NCBI GenBank assembly: GCA_964590195.1
Contig: CAZPWJ010000016.1
Span: 7,922-71,921, forward strand
Origin: GCA-2731375 sp964590195
GTDB lineage: Bacteria > Pseudomonadota > Alphaproteobacteria > GCA-2731375
Length of the DNA: 64,000 nt
Reading direction: 5' to 3'
Position 1 is the stretch's first letter. Each line of letters opens with the position of its first letter. Under the pieces are notes generated by a model. That model was not told the origin of the DNA and did not search any database. It saw only the letters and a program-made list of their open reading frames with translations. This document shows positions 50,517 through 59,142 of this stretch, in pieces. The position numbers and the translations under genes are program-made.

Positions 50517-51533
50517 CTAGAATTCCGTTTCCATCTGTTTCGCCAGATCATCAATGTTCTCCGGCGGCCACTCAGATACTTCCATGCCAAGGTGCAGGCC
50601 CATCTGGGTCAGCACTTCCTTGATTTCGTTCAACGACTTGCGGCCGAAATTCGGCGTCCGCAACATCTCGGATTCGGTTTTCTGCACCAGATCGCCGATA
50701 TAGATGATGTTGTCGTTCTTCAGGCAATTGGCCGAACGTACCGACAATTCCAACTCGTCCACCTTGCGCAGCAGATTGCGGTTGATGCGCGGAATTTCCG
50801 GTTCGAAATGCACCGGCTCTTCGCGGGGCTCTTCGAAATTGATGAACAGCTGCAACTGATCCTGCAAAATCCGGGCGGCGAAGGCGATCGCGTCGTCGGG
50901 CGACACCGTGCCATCGGTTTCGATATCCATGGTCAGCTTGTCGTAGTCCAGGATCTGGCCTTCGCGGGAATTCTCCACCCGATAGGCGACCTGGCGCACG
51001 GGGCTAAAGACGGAATCCACGGGGATCAGGCCAATGGGGCTGTCTTCGGCGCGGTTATGTTCCGCCGCCAGATAACCCTTGCCGGAATCCACGGTCAACT
51101 CCATGGACAACTTGGCGCCTTGATCGAGATGGCAGATCACCAGATCGGGGTTCATCACCTCGATATCCGGGCCCATCTCGATATTCGCCGCCGTCACCGC
51201 ACCGGGACCATCCGCCTTCAAGGTCATCCGCCGGGGTCCTTCGCTGTGCAAACGCACGGCCAGGGCCTTGATGTTCAGAACAATGTCCGTCACATCCTCG
51301 CGGACGCCCGGGATCGACGAGAATTCATGCAGAACCCCATCAATCTGCAGAGACGTCACCGCCGCGCCATGCAGAGACGACAGCAGAATGCGCCGCAATG
51401 CGTTGCCCAAAGTCAGACCAAAGCCGCGTTCCAAAGGCTCGGCCACAACCGTGGCCTTGCGATCCGGATCGTTCTCCGACTCGATGCTCAACTTGTTTGG
51501 TTTAATCAGTTCTTGCCAGTTCTTCTGGATCAC
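50517..51533 (-). CDS. rpoA: RNA polymerase alpha subunit
   Basis: A 338-residue alpha subunit. The N-terminal domain (about 1-235) mediates dimerisation and assembly (GNALRRILLSSLHGAAVTSL). A linker leads to the C-terminal domain (about 250-320) with the DNA- and activator-binding LSVRSANCLKNDNIIYIGDL segment. The start is GTG 51533, with GAGGA upstream. The 96-base gap to rpsK contains two strong hairpins. Confidence 0.97.
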   Translation of the reverse strand: MIQKNWQELIKPNKLSIESENDPDRKATVVAEPLERGFGLTLGNALRRILLSSLHGAAVTSLQIDGVLHEFSSIPGVREDVTDIVLNIKALAVRLHSEGPRRMTLKADGPGAVTAANIEMGPDIEVMNPDLVICHLDQGAKLSMELTVDSGKGYLAAEHNRAEDSPIGLIPVDSVFSPVRQVAYRVENSREGQILDYDKLTMDIETDGTVSPDDAIAFAARILQDQLQLFINFEEPREEPVHFEPEIPRINRNLLRKVDELELSVRSANCLKNDNIIYIGDLVQKTESEMLRTPNFGRKSLNEIKEVLTQMGLHLGMEVSEWPPENIDDLAKQMETEF

Positions 51534-51563
51534 GTCGTATCCTCGCGCTCTCCAACCGCCGAA

Positions 51564-51579
51564 CCCGGGACATCCCGGG
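51564..51579 (-). promoter_or_regulatory. CCCGGG hairpin upstream of rpoA
   Basis: CCCGGG-ACAT-CCCGGG forms a perfect 6-bp, all-GC stem with a tetraloop, 31 bases before the rpoA start. It is close to a larger hairpin further upstream. It may limit read-through or guide RNA processing. Confidence 0.45.
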
Positions 51580-51597
51580 GATTACAAGTCTTCAAAC

Positions 51598-51622
51598 GGC
51601 CGGCCTCTGGGAGGTGCCGGCC
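51598..51622 (-). promoter_or_regulatory. Strong GC hairpin after rpsK
   Basis: GGCCGG pairs with CCGGCC and CCTC with GAGG, with a 2-base bulge and a 3-base loop. It begins 7 bases after the rpsK stop on the minus strand. GTTTG follows rather than a U-run, so it looks like an attenuator or processing site more than a full terminator. Confidence 0.5.
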
Positions 51623-51629
51623 ATCGGAA

Positions 51630-52019
51630 TTAGACCCGCCGCCGCTTGGGTGGCCGACAACCATTGTGTGGTATCGGCGTCACGTCCTTAATGAAAGTAA
51701 TGGTGAAACCCACCGCCTGTAGCGCCCGAAGAGCGGACTCACGCCCCGACCCCGGACCCTTGACGAAGACCTCAAGTGATTTCATACCATGCTCCTGCGC
51801 CTTGCGGCCGGCATCTTCCGCCGCCATCTGCGCCGCGTAAGGCGTAGATTTGCGCGAGCCCTTAAAGCCCTGCGCACCGGCGGACGACCAGGCAATCGCA
51901 TTGCCCTGCACGTCCGAGATCGTGATCATGGTGTTGTTAAACGTCGCATTAACATGCGCCACGCCCGAGATGATGTTTTTCTTCTCGCGCCTGCGGACGC
52001 GTGTACGTTCTTTTGCCAT
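51630..52019 (-). CDS. rpsK: 30S ribosomal protein S11
   Basis: A 129-residue protein of the 30S platform near the mRNA exit. GVAHVNATFNNTMITISDVQG, GFKGSRKSTPYAAQMAAEDA and the C-terminal HNGCRPPKRRRV are as expected. It starts 8 bases after rpsM. Confidence 0.97.
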   Translation of the reverse strand: MAKERTRVRRREKKNIISGVAHVNATFNNTMITISDVQGNAIAWSSAGAQGFKGSRKSTPYAAQMAAEDAGRKAQEHGMKSLEVFVKGPGSGRESALRALQAVGFTITFIKDVTPIPHNGCRPPKRRRV

Positions 52020-52027
52020 TGCCTATA

Positions 52028-52399
52028 TTACGCTTTCTTCTTGCCGGCGATGGGCCGCGCCGGGCCTTTGCGCGTGCGCGCGTTGGTATGTGTCCGCTGC
52101 CCACGCAACGGCAGGCCCTTACGATGGCGAATACCGCGATAGCAGCCCAGATCCATCAACCGCTTGATGTTCATGGCCACTTCACGGCGCAAATCGCCTT
52201 CAACCATGTGATCCTGGTCGATAAGCTCACGAATTTGGATGACTTCCTGATCCGTCAGTTCCGCAACCCGTCGCTCGCGCGGGATGCCGACCTTGCTGCA
52301 GATCTCCGTGGCCTTGGTCCTGCCAATGCCATGGATATAAGTCAAAGAAATCTCGACCCTTTTGTTGGTCGGAATATTGATGCCTGCTATCCGCGCCAC
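52028..52399 (-). CDS. rpsM: 30S ribosomal protein S13
   Basis: A 123-residue protein of the 30S head contacting tRNA and S19. It begins ARIAGINIPTNKRVEISLTY and ends GPARPIAGKKKA. The start is GTG 52399, not the in-frame ATG 54 bases upstream: GAGGAG lies 7 bases before the GTG and the resulting N-terminus matches S13. The first gene after the adk gap, it probably begins a transcript from the promoter candidate near 52581-52609. Confidence 0.96.
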   Translation of the reverse strand: MARIAGINIPTNKRVEISLTYIHGIGRTKATEICSKVGIPRERRVAELTDQEVIQIRELIDQDHMVEGDLRREVAMNIKRLMDLGCYRGIRHRKGLPLRGQRTHTNARTRKGPARPIAGKKKA

Positions 52400-52580
52400 C
52401 CGGAATCTCCTCGTATACGTATCAATTGGCCGCTTAATCGTGTGGCCGTCCAAACTATTTTTGTTCAGCCAGCCCTTTGGAACCGCCGAACCTAACCGTA
52501 CTCAACCTCGCCTGCACCGCACGAACCAAACCGTTCGGAACCCGCCCACGGGAGCAATCACAATGAATGTGGAACCCCGC

Positions 52581-52609
52581 GAAATAATGCCTTTTTGCGG
52601 CTAAGTCAA
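52581..52609 (-). promoter_or_regulatory. Candidate sigma-70-type promoter upstream of rpsM
   Basis: On the minus strand TTGACT (52609-52604) and TATTTC (52586-52581) are separated by exactly 17 bases. The -35 matches 5 of 6 consensus bases and the -10 fewer. It lies just after the adk stop in the 214-base gap before rpsM, which contains no ORF of its own. It would give the rpsM-rpsK-rpoA-rplQ genes independent transcription. Confidence 0.45.
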
Positions 52610-52613
52610 TGCC

Positions 52614-53264
52614 TTAAGCCGCACCCAACAATGCCTTCATCTGCCGGGTCACTTCGTCAATGTCCGCCATGCCGTCGACGGTCTTAAGAATACCTTTGTC
52701 ACGATAGAACGGCAGCAACGGCGCCGTCTGTTCGTGATACGCCTTCAGCCGCGAGACAACGGTCTCGGCGTTGTCATCGGCGCGCCGGTTAAACTCGGTA
52801 CGGCCGCAATTATCACAGATGCCGTCAACCTTGGGCTGCAAATTCGTATCGTGATAACCCGCACCGCAATTGGCGCAGGTATAACGGCCCGTAATCCGGT
52901 CCACCAGCAAACCGTCGTCCACTTGCATTTCGACCACCGCATCCAGGCGCAATGACTTTTCCGTCAACATGACCTCCAACGCCTCGGCCTGGGCCAGGGT
53001 GCGGGGAAAACCATCGAGAATAAAGCCATTCTGGCAATCCGCCTCGTCAACACGGTCGGAAATAATACCGACGACAATGTCATCGGACACCAGTTCACCG
53101 GCTTCCATCACCGATTTCGCGCGCAAACCCACCTCGGTACCTGCCGCGACCGCCGCCCGCAGCATATCGCCGGTGGACAATTGCACGATGCGATAGGCAT
53201 CCATCAGGCGCTGCGCCTGGGTGCCTTTACCGGCGCCGGGAGGACCTAGCAAAATCATTCTCAT
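52614..53264 (-). CDS. adk: Adenylate kinase (zinc-lid type)
   Basis: A 216-residue enzyme interconverting ATP + AMP and 2 ADP. The P-loop is GPPGAGKGTQAQRL (residues about 7-20), with ISDRVDEADCQNGFILDGFPRT as the NMP core. The lid has four Cys (CANCG and CDNCG), so it should bind zinc; many Gram-negative enzymes lack these. It starts 10 bases after secY. Confidence 0.96.
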   Translation of the reverse strand: MRMILLGPPGAGKGTQAQRLMDAYRIVQLSTGDMLRAAVAAGTEVGLRAKSVMEAGELVSDDIVVGIISDRVDEADCQNGFILDGFPRTLAQAEALEVMLTEKSLRLDAVVEMQVDDGLLVDRITGRYTCANCGAGYHDTNLQPKVDGICDNCGRTEFNRRADDNAETVVSRLKAYHEQTAPLLPFYRDKGILKTVDGMADIDEVTRQMKALLGAA

Positions 53265-53274
53265 CGCAGGATAC

Positions 53275-54621
53275 TCATCGGTTGCGGCCCCGCAGTTTTG
53301 ATTTCTTGATCAGGCCTTCATACTGATGCGCCAGCAGATGTGATTGGATCTGCGATACCGTATCCATGGTCACGCTGACCACGATCAGCAGCGAAGTGCC
53401 GCCGAAATAGAACGGCACCGCATATTGCGACATCAGCAATTCCGGCAACAAACAGACCAGGGCCAGATAGCCCGCGCCAACCACCGTCAGGCGGGTCAGC
53501 ACATAATCAAGGTATTCCGCCGTGCGCTTGCCGGGCCGGATGCCGGGAATAAAACCGCCATATTTCTTCAGGTTATCCGCCGTATCCGCCGGGTTAAAGA
53601 CGATCGCGGTATAGAAGAAACAGAAGAAGACAATGCCGCCGATATACATGCTCAGGTACAGCGGCTGGCCCCGTCCCAGAAGCGATGTCACGGTGGTCAG
53701 CCATTCCGGTCCGCCCTGGGCCGAGAACGAGGCGACGGTAACCGGCAGCAGCAACAGCGAGGAGGCGAAGATCGGCGGAATGACGCCGGCCGTGTTCAGT
53801 TTCAGCGGCATATGCGTGTTCTCGCCGCCGAACATCTTCTGGCCGACCTGGCGTTTCGGGTATTGCACCACGATGCGCCGCTGCGCCCGCTCGATAAAGA
53901 CGATGAAGGTGATGGTCGCGATGACCAGAACGATCAGAAACAGAATGAACAGCGTGTTCAAGGCACCGGTGCGGCCCAATTCCAGGGTCGAGGCGATGGC
54001 GGATGGCAGTTGCGCCACGATACCGGCGAAGATGATCAGGGAAATACCGTTACCCACGCCGCGCGCCGTGATCTGTTCGCCAAGCCACATCAGGAAGATG
54101 GTGCCACCCACGAGGGTGATTACCGTACTGGCCTTGAAGAACATGCCCGCCGCCAGAACCACGCCGCCGCCGCCGGAGGCCGTCATGCCTTCCAGCCCGG
54201 CGGCGATGCCATAGGCCTGCAAGGCGGTCAGAATAACCGTGCCGTAGCGGGTGTATTGATTGATTTTCTTGCGGCCCTGCTCGCCTTCCTTCTTCAGCTG
54301 TTCCAGATGAGGCGAAACCGTGGTCAACAGCTGAATGATAATGGAGGCCGAGATATAGGGCATGATATTCAGGGCGAAAATCGTCATGCGCCCCAGGGCG
54401 CCGCCCGAGAAAACATCGAACATCCCCAGGATACCGCCGCGCTGCTGCTCGAAGATCTCCGCCAGCGCCGCCGGATCGATACCGGGAATGGGAATGTAGG
54501 TGCCGATACGATAGACGATCAACGCCCCCAGGGTGAACCAGAGGCGTTTCTTCAATTCCGTCGCCTTGGAAAAGGCGCCGAAATTTATGTTAGCCGCTAA
54601 TTGTTCCGCTGCGGATGCCAT
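53275..54621 (-). CDS. secY: Preprotein translocase subunit SecY
   Basis: A 448-residue, ten-helix channel protein of the SecYEG translocon. RIGTYIPIPGIDPAAL, FSGGALGRMTIFALNIMPYI and NLKKYGGFIPGIRPGKRTAEYL are diagnostic. GAGGACGAAC precedes the ATG, directly after a hairpin in the 61-base gap from rplO. Confidence 0.97.
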   Translation of the reverse strand: MASAAEQLAANINFGAFSKATELKKRLWFTLGALIVYRIGTYIPIPGIDPAALAEIFEQQRGGILGMFDVFSGGALGRMTIFALNIMPYISASIIIQLLTTVSPHLEQLKKEGEQGRKKINQYTRYGTVILTALQAYGIAAGLEGMTASGGGGVVLAAGMFFKASTVITLVGGTIFLMWLGEQITARGVGNGISLIIFAGIVAQLPSAIASTLELGRTGALNTLFILFLIVLVIATITFIVFIERAQRRIVVQYPKRQVGQKMFGGENTHMPLKLNTAGVIPPIFASSLLLLPVTVASFSAQGGPEWLTTVTSLLGRGQPLYLSMYIGGIVFFCFFYTAIVFNPADTADNLKKYGGFIPGIRPGKRTAEYLDYVLTRLTVVGAGYLALVCLLPELLMSQYAVPFYFGGTSLLIVVSVTMDTVSQIQSHLLAHQYEGLIKKSKLRGRNR

Positions 54622-54636
54622 ATTGTTCGTCCTCGT

Positions 54637-54667
54637 GGCGGCCTCGCATTACGATCGCGGAGCCGCC
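54637..54667 (-). promoter_or_regulatory. Hairpin between rplO and secY
   Basis: GGCGGC-xx-CGC pairs with GCG-xx-GCCGCC in an 11-position stem with one mismatch and one wobble around a 9-base loop. It sits 15 bases after the rplO stop and 15 bases before the secY start, so it could modulate SecY translation or processing. No U-run follows. Confidence 0.45.
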
Positions 54668-54682
54668 TGTTCAATGCCGCGG

Positions 54683-55222
54683 TTATTCCGCAGAGTCTTT
54701 TGGCGAGTCTTTTGGCGCGTCTTTCGCCGAGCTTTTTGGCGTATCTTCCTTGGCGACTTCCTTGACCACGGTCACGGTAATCGCGCCGCCGGCTTTTTCC
54801 ACCGCCGCCACGGCAACCGCCGAGGCGCCCGCCACGGTGATCTCGATTTTTGCGCTCAATTCGCCCTTGGCCAGCAGACGCACGCCATCACGGGCACGGC
54901 GCACCACGCCCGAGGCAACCAACTCAGCCTCGCCGATGGGCTTGCCGGCGTCGAGTTTGCCCGCATCGATAAAGCTTTGCAGCTGGCCCAGATTGATGAC
55001 CTGGTAGCGCTTGCCAAAGATATTGTTAAAGCCGCGCTTGGGCAGGCGCCGATACAACGGCATCTGGCCGCCTTCGAAGCCCTTGATGGCCACGCCGGAG
55101 CGTGACTTCTGACCCTTGTGGCCCCGGCCGGCGGTCTTACCCTTGCCCGAACCAATGCCCCGGCCAAGCCGCTTGGATTTATGGCGGGCACCGGCGTTAT
55201 CGCGTAATTCGTTCAGTTTCAT
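54683..55222 (-). CDS. rplO: 50S ribosomal protein L15
   Basis: A 179-residue protein of the 50S core. NAGARHKSKRLGRGIGSGKG and GHKGQKSRSGVAIKGFEGGQ are typical. The last 25 or so residues form a Lys/Asp/Pro/Ser-rich tail with a KDxPKDS repeat, longer than the usual L15. It starts 3 bases after rpmD. Confidence 0.96.
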   Translation of the reverse strand: MKLNELRDNAGARHKSKRLGRGIGSGKGKTAGRGHKGQKSRSGVAIKGFEGGQMPLYRRLPKRGFNNIFGKRYQVINLGQLQSFIDAGKLDAGKPIGEAELVASGVVRRARDGVRLLAKGELSAKIEITVAGASAVAVAAVEKAGGAITVTVVKEVAKEDTPKSSAKDAPKDSPKDSAE

Positions 55223-55225
55223 GAC

Positions 55226-55423
55226 TTACTCCGCCGCTTCAACGCGGACAAGATGGTGCACCTTATTGATCATGCCGCGCACCGAAGGGGTATCCTCCAA
55301 CTCGCGGGTCCGATGCATCTTGTTTAGCCCAAGGCCGATCAAGGTCTGCCGTTGCCATTGCGGCCGCCCGATCGGACTGCCGATCTGGGTTACCGTCACT
55401 GTCTTTTTCTTAGCTTTCGCCAT
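55226..55423 (-). CDS. rpmD: 50S ribosomal protein L30
   Basis: A 65-residue protein with VTQIGSPIGRPQWQRQTLIG and LNKMHRTRELEDTPSVRGMI, matching bacterial L30. A 115-base gap separates it from rpsE. It contains CCAAGGT twice (around 55460 and 55480) but no convincing signal. Confidence 0.95.
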   Translation of the reverse strand: MAKAKKKTVTVTQIGSPIGRPQWQRQTLIGLGLNKMHRTRELEDTPSVRGMINKVHHLVRVEAAE

Positions 55424-55538
55424 GGTTCATATTCCAGTCTAGCTTAATGCCCGCAACCTTGGTCGTTGATCAGGTACCTTGGCCACATATAGGCATTGCC
55501 GGCGCCATTAACAGCCGCCATCCTTATTCGGCCGTCCC

Positions 55539-56123
55539 TTATGCGTCCGCCGTTTCCGCCGCCTCGGCGGTTTCCGCCGCTTCCCTGTCGGCCGACTTGC
55601 CACGCCCGCGCCGACCGACAATCTCGGCCACTTTCTTGCCCCGCTTGGCCGCCACCGTGCGCGGCGAAACCTGGTTCTTCAATGCCTCAAACGTGGCCCG
55701 AACCATGTTGTAGGGGTTGGAGGAGCCTTGTGATTTGGTAACGACATCCTGTACGCCGATGCATTCGAAGACGGCGCGCATGGGACCGCCCGCGATTATG
55801 CCCGTACCGGGAGGTGCGGCGCGCAACAGAACCTTGCCGGCGCCGTGACGTCCGGTGATGTCATGATGCAGGGTGCGTCCTTCGCGCAAGGGAACCCGGA
55901 TCATGCCCTTTTTGGCAGTTTCCGTTGCCTTGCGGATGGCCTCTGGCACCTCGCGGGCCTTACCGTGGCCGAAGCCGACGCGGCCCTTCTGATCGCCAAC
56001 CACCACCAGGGCGGCAAAACCAAACCGGCGGCCACCCTTGACCACTTTGGCGACCCGATTGATATGCACCAGCTTGTCGACAAACTCGCTGTCGCCGCGG
56101 TCTCCGAAGTCATTGCGTGCCAT
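55539..56123 (-). CDS. rpsE: 30S ribosomal protein S5
   Basis: A 194-residue translational-fidelity protein. FVDKLVHINRVAKVVKGGRR begins the double-stranded RNA-binding domain, and GAGKVLLRAAPPGTGIIAGG the second domain. The C-terminus carries an Ala/Glu-rich tail (ADREAAETAEAAETADA) longer than in E. coli. It starts 16 bases after rplR. Confidence 0.97.
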   Translation of the reverse strand: MARNDFGDRGDSEFVDKLVHINRVAKVVKGGRRFGFAALVVVGDQKGRVGFGHGKAREVPEAIRKATETAKKGMIRVPLREGRTLHHDITGRHGAGKVLLRAAPPGTGIIAGGPMRAVFECIGVQDVVTKSQGSSNPYNMVRATFEALKNQVSPRTVAAKRGKKVAEIVGRRGRGKSADREAAETAEAAETADA

Positions 56124-56139
56124 AGGGACCTAGCCTTTC

Positions 56140-56502
56140 CTAAAAATTCAAGCCGGCTTCACGCGCGGCATCCGCCAGCGCCTTGACCCGGCCGTGAAAT
56201 TGGTAACCGCCGCGGTCGAACACGACCGCCTCGACGCCGGCGCTCTTGGCCCGCTCCGCAATCAGGGCGCCGACCTTCGCCGCCGCCTCCCGATCCGCGC
56301 CGGTCTTCAAGGCCGTACGCAGATCCTTGTCCAGGCTGGATGCGGCCGCCAAAGTCTGGCCCGCGGTGTCGTCAATGACCTGAGCATAGATATGCTTGGA
56401 AGAGCGGAAAACCGAAAGACGCGGCCGGCCCGTGGCAAGCTTCGCCAACTTCGAGCGGCTGCGCCGTTGCCGGCGTTTGAATAGTTCTTTTGAATTCGCC
56501 AT
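56140..56502 (-). CDS. rplR: 50S ribosomal protein L18
   Basis: A 120-residue 5S rRNA-binding protein. RPRLSVFRSSKHIYAQVIDD and FDRGGYQFHGRVKALADAAR are diagnostic. It starts 6 bases after rplF. Confidence 0.97.
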   Translation of the reverse strand: MANSKELFKRRQRRSRSKLAKLATGRPRLSVFRSSKHIYAQVIDDTAGQTLAAASSLDKDLRTALKTGADREAAAKVGALIAERAKSAGVEAVVFDRGGYQFHGRVKALADAAREAGLNF

Positions 56503-56508
56503 CGTCGC

Positions 56509-57042
56509 CTACTTCTTCTTGCCTTCCTTGCGGAAGATATATTCGCCCACATAGCGCACGCCCTTGCCTTTGTATGGCTCCGGCGGACGAAATGATCTGA
56601 TCTTCGCGGCAACCTGGCCGACTTGTTGCTTGTCGATACCCTTGACCTTCACGGAGGTGGGGCGTTCGCACTCGATCTCAATCCCATCGGGAATGGGGAA
56701 ATCGATGTCATGGCTGTGGCCCAATTGCAGCTTCAAGGTCTTGCCCTGCAAATTGGCGCGATAGCCGACACCCTGGATCTCCAGTTCCTTGGAGAAACCT
56801 TCAGAGACACCGGTCACCAGGTTCTGGGCCAGGCTGCGCTGCATGCCCCACATAGAGCGGGCGACCTTGCCCTGATCCTTGGGCGTCACGACAATCTGAT
56901 TGTCGGCGTGGCTCATTTCCACGTGCTCGACCAATTCCATGGACAGCTCGCCCAGCTTGCCCTTTGCCTTTAGGACCTGGTTGGCCAGTTCAACGGTGAC
57001 GCCATCTGGCACGATCACCGGTTTGTTTCCGATACGGGACAT
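56509..57042 (-). CDS. rplF: 50S ribosomal protein L6
   Basis: A 177-residue protein with two similar domains near the factor-binding site. MSRIGNKPVIVPDGVTVEL and PEPYKGKGVRYVGEYIFRKE mark the ends. It starts 32 bases after rpsH. Confidence 0.97.
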   Translation of the reverse strand: MSRIGNKPVIVPDGVTVELANQVLKAKGKLGELSMELVEHVEMSHADNQIVVTPKDQGKVARSMWGMQRSLAQNLVTGVSEGFSKELEIQGVGYRANLQGKTLKLQLGHSHDIDFPIPDGIEIECERPTSVKVKGIDKQQVGQVAAKIRSFRPPEPYKGKGVRYVGEYIFRKEGKKK

Positions 57043-57074
57043 CTTGGTTCCCCTAAACTATCTTCAGAACAACT

Positions 57075-57473
57075 CTAAAATACTTGGCAAATGACTTCGC
57101 CGCCCACGTTGGCTTCCCGCGCTTCGCTATCCGACAGCACCCCTTGCGGCGTGGTCAGAATGGAAATGCCCAGGCCATTGGCAACGCTCGGCAATTGCTT
57201 GACCGACGAGTAAACCCGCCGGCCCGGCGTCGAAACCCGCTTGATTTGCTGAATAACCGGCTGGCCCTCGTAATATTTGAGCTCAATTGACAATTCGGCT
57301 TTGCCGCGGTCGTAGTCCGTGCGCGAATAGCCGCGAATGTAGCCCTCGCGCTGCAAGACTTCCAAAACACGTTCCCGCAGCCGCGACGCCGGCGACAAAA
57401 TGCTGCCCTTACCCGCGCGCTGACCATTGCGAATGCGCGTCAGCATGTCGCCGATCGGATCGGTCATCGACAT
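57075..57473 (-). CDS. rpsH: 30S ribosomal protein S8
   Basis: A 132-residue 16S rRNA-binding assembly protein. DPIGDMLTRIRNGQRAGKG and GLGISILTTPQGVLSDSEA are typical. GGGAGGCG lies before ATG 57473, favouring it over the internal ATG two codons later. In E. coli S8 represses its own operon; no matching site near rplE was verified here. Confidence 0.96.
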   Translation of the reverse strand: MSMTDPIGDMLTRIRNGQRAGKGSILSPASRLRERVLEVLQREGYIRGYSRTDYDRGKAELSIELKYYEGQPVIQQIKRVSTPGRRVYSSVKQLPSVANGLGISILTTPQGVLSDSEAREANVGGEVICQVF

Positions 57474-57486
57474 CGTTACGCCTCCC

Positions 57487-57792
57487 TTACCAGCTAGACT
57501 TGGTCAGGCCCGGAATCTGTCCGAGCGAACCCAGTTCGCGCAAGGCGATCCGGGACAATTGGAATTTACGGTAATAGCCACGCGACCTACCCGTCAGCTC
57601 GCAGCGGTTGCGCACCCGGTTCGGCGCTGAATTGCGCGGCAATTCCGCCAATTTCAGCCGCGCGGTAAAGCGCTCTTCCTGACTCAGGTTCTTATCCGAG
57701 GCAATCGCCTTCAGACGCGTACGCTTGCTCTGATACTTCCCGACCAACTTGGTCCGGGCCTTATTCTTTTCAATGGCGCTTTTCTTGGCCAT
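57487..57792 (-). CDS. rpsN: 30S ribosomal protein S14 (zinc-free type)
   Basis: A 101-residue S14 of the C-minus class, with no CxxC zinc knuckle. MAKKSAIEKNKARTKLV starts the protein and LSRIALRELGSLGQIPGLTK ends it. AAGGGG before the ATG supports 57792 over an upstream extension. A 96-base gap lies between rplE and this gene. Confidence 0.96.
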   Translation of the reverse strand: MAKKSAIEKNKARTKLVGKYQSKRTRLKAIASDKNLSQEERFTARLKLAELPRNSAPNRVRNRCELTGRSRGYYRKFQLSRIALRELGSLGQIPGLTKSSW

Positions 57793-57888
57793 GTATGGAA
57801 CCCCTTGGTTTCCCGAGTGACGTGAAAGCTTCAACACGAAACTTCCACACGTAAATCCTAAACTTCGCGGCTGTCGTCCCTTCGGATC

Positions 57889-58437
57889 TCAGCTTTGAAA
57901 AGGCATGTTGAACCCGGCCAGCAAAGCCCGGCCTTGGTCGTCGTCGGCCGCCGTGGTGCAGATCACCACGTTCATGCCACGTACTTCATCAATCTCGTCG
58001 TAATTGATTTCCGGAAAGATGATCTGCTCCGTCAGGCCCATGGCATAGTTGCCCCGGCCGTCGAAACTTTTCGGCGAAACGCCGCGAAAATCCCGGACCC
58101 GCGGCAATGCCACGGTAATCAAACGATCAAGAAACTCGAACATACGGTCGCGGCGCAGCGTCACCTTGCAGCCGATCTGCATACCTTCGCGCAGCTTGAA
58201 CACCGCGACAGAACGTTTCGCCTTGGTGATAATCGGCTTCTGACCCGCGATCTTGACCAAATCCGAATAGGCGGCATCGACCTTCTTGCGGTCGTCCGTA
58301 CCGGCACCGACGCCCATGTTGATGACGATCTTTTCCAAGCGCGGCACCTGCAGGTCGTTGGCAAAGGCAAAATCGGACTTCAACTTGGCGTGCAGTTCGT
58401 CCTGATAGAACTTTTTCAATCGTGGCATTTCAGACAT
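57889..58437 (-). CDS. rplE: 50S ribosomal protein L5
   Basis: A 182-residue 5S rRNA- and P-site tRNA-contacting protein. VPRLEKIVINMGVGAGTDDR and RDFRGVSPKSFDGRGNYAMG are diagnostic. The chosen ATG 58437 overlaps the end of rplX by 8 bases; an internal ATG three codons later is possible. Confidence 0.96.
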   Translation of the reverse strand: MSEMPRLKKFYQDELHAKLKSDFAFANDLQVPRLEKIVINMGVGAGTDDRKKVDAAYSDLVKIAGQKPIITKAKRSVAVFKLREGMQIGCKVTLRRDRMFEFLDRLITVALPRVRDFRGVSPKSFDGRGNYAMGLTEQIIFPEINYDEIDEVRGMNVVICTTAADDDQGRALLAGFNMPFQS

Positions 58438-58753
58438 CGATCACTTCCCCCGACCGCTTGGCGAACCGGACTTTGCGGCCGTCATCCAAGGTGCGGTATC
58501 CGACCCGTGTCGCACTACCGTCCTTGGGATCGGCCAGGGCAACGTTGGAGATATGGATCGGCGCCTCTTTTTCGATGATGCCGCCCGGTTGCGTCTGGCT
58601 CGGCCGCGTATGCCGCTTGACCATGTTGACGCCATCCACCAGGACACGGTCTTCCTGGCGGTTGACATTAAGGATAGAGCCCGTCTTGCCCTTATCCCGG
58701 CCAGAGACAACGACCACGTCGTCGCCCTTTTTCAATTTAAATTTCTTCGCCAT
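58430..58753 (-). CDS. rplX: 50S ribosomal protein L24
   Basis: A 107-residue assembly-initiator protein. The KOW segment KKGDDVVVVSGRDKGKTGSI and NMVKRHTRPSQTQPGGIIEK are as expected. Its ATG shares one base with the rplN stop (TGATG). Confidence 0.97.
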   Translation of the reverse strand: MAKKFKLKKGDDVVVVSGRDKGKTGSILNVNRQEDRVLVDGVNMVKRHTRPSQTQPGGIIEKEAPIHISNVALADPKDGSATRVGYRTLDDGRKVRFAKRSGEVIDV

Positions 58754-59121
58754 CAGATGACCTCAGGCGCCAGAGAGATGATTTTCATGTGATTCTTAAC
58801 CCGTAATTCGCGCGTCACCGGGCCGAAAATACGGGTCCCGATGGGCTCGTTCTGGGGATTGATCAAGACGGCGGCGTTGCGGTCAAACCGGATCGCGGAA
58901 CCATCCGTGCGATGGATATCCTTGGCCGTACGCACCACGACGGCCCGGTGAATATCGCCCTTTTTCACCCGGCCGCGCGGAATAGCCTCCTTGATGGAGA
59001 CAACGATAATGTCTCCGACGGAGGCGTACTTGCGCTTGGAACCGCCAAGTACCTTGATGCATTGTACCCGCCTGGCGCCGGAATTATCGGCGACTTCGAG
59101 CATGGTTTCTGATTGGATCAT
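58753..59121 (-). CDS. rplN: 50S ribosomal protein L14
   Basis: A 122-residue protein at the subunit interface. MIQSETMLEVADNSGARRVQ and the C-terminal FMKIISLAPEVI-type ending are standard. It starts 21 bases after rpsQ and overlaps rplX by one base. Confidence 0.97.
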   Translation of the reverse strand: MIQSETMLEVADNSGARRVQCIKVLGGSKRKYASVGDIIVVSIKEAIPRGRVKKGDIHRAVVVRTAKDIHRTDGSAIRFDRNAAVLINPQNEPIGTRIFGPVTRELRVKNHMKIISLAPEVI

Positions 59122-59142
59122 GGCTGCTTACCTTAGTCCGTC

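Noticed and set aside
52362..52604. 80-residue plus-strand ORF overlapping rpsM
   Set aside because: It has no ribosome-binding site or recognisable product. It runs over the rpsM start and the promoter-like gap, so chance is likelier than a gene.
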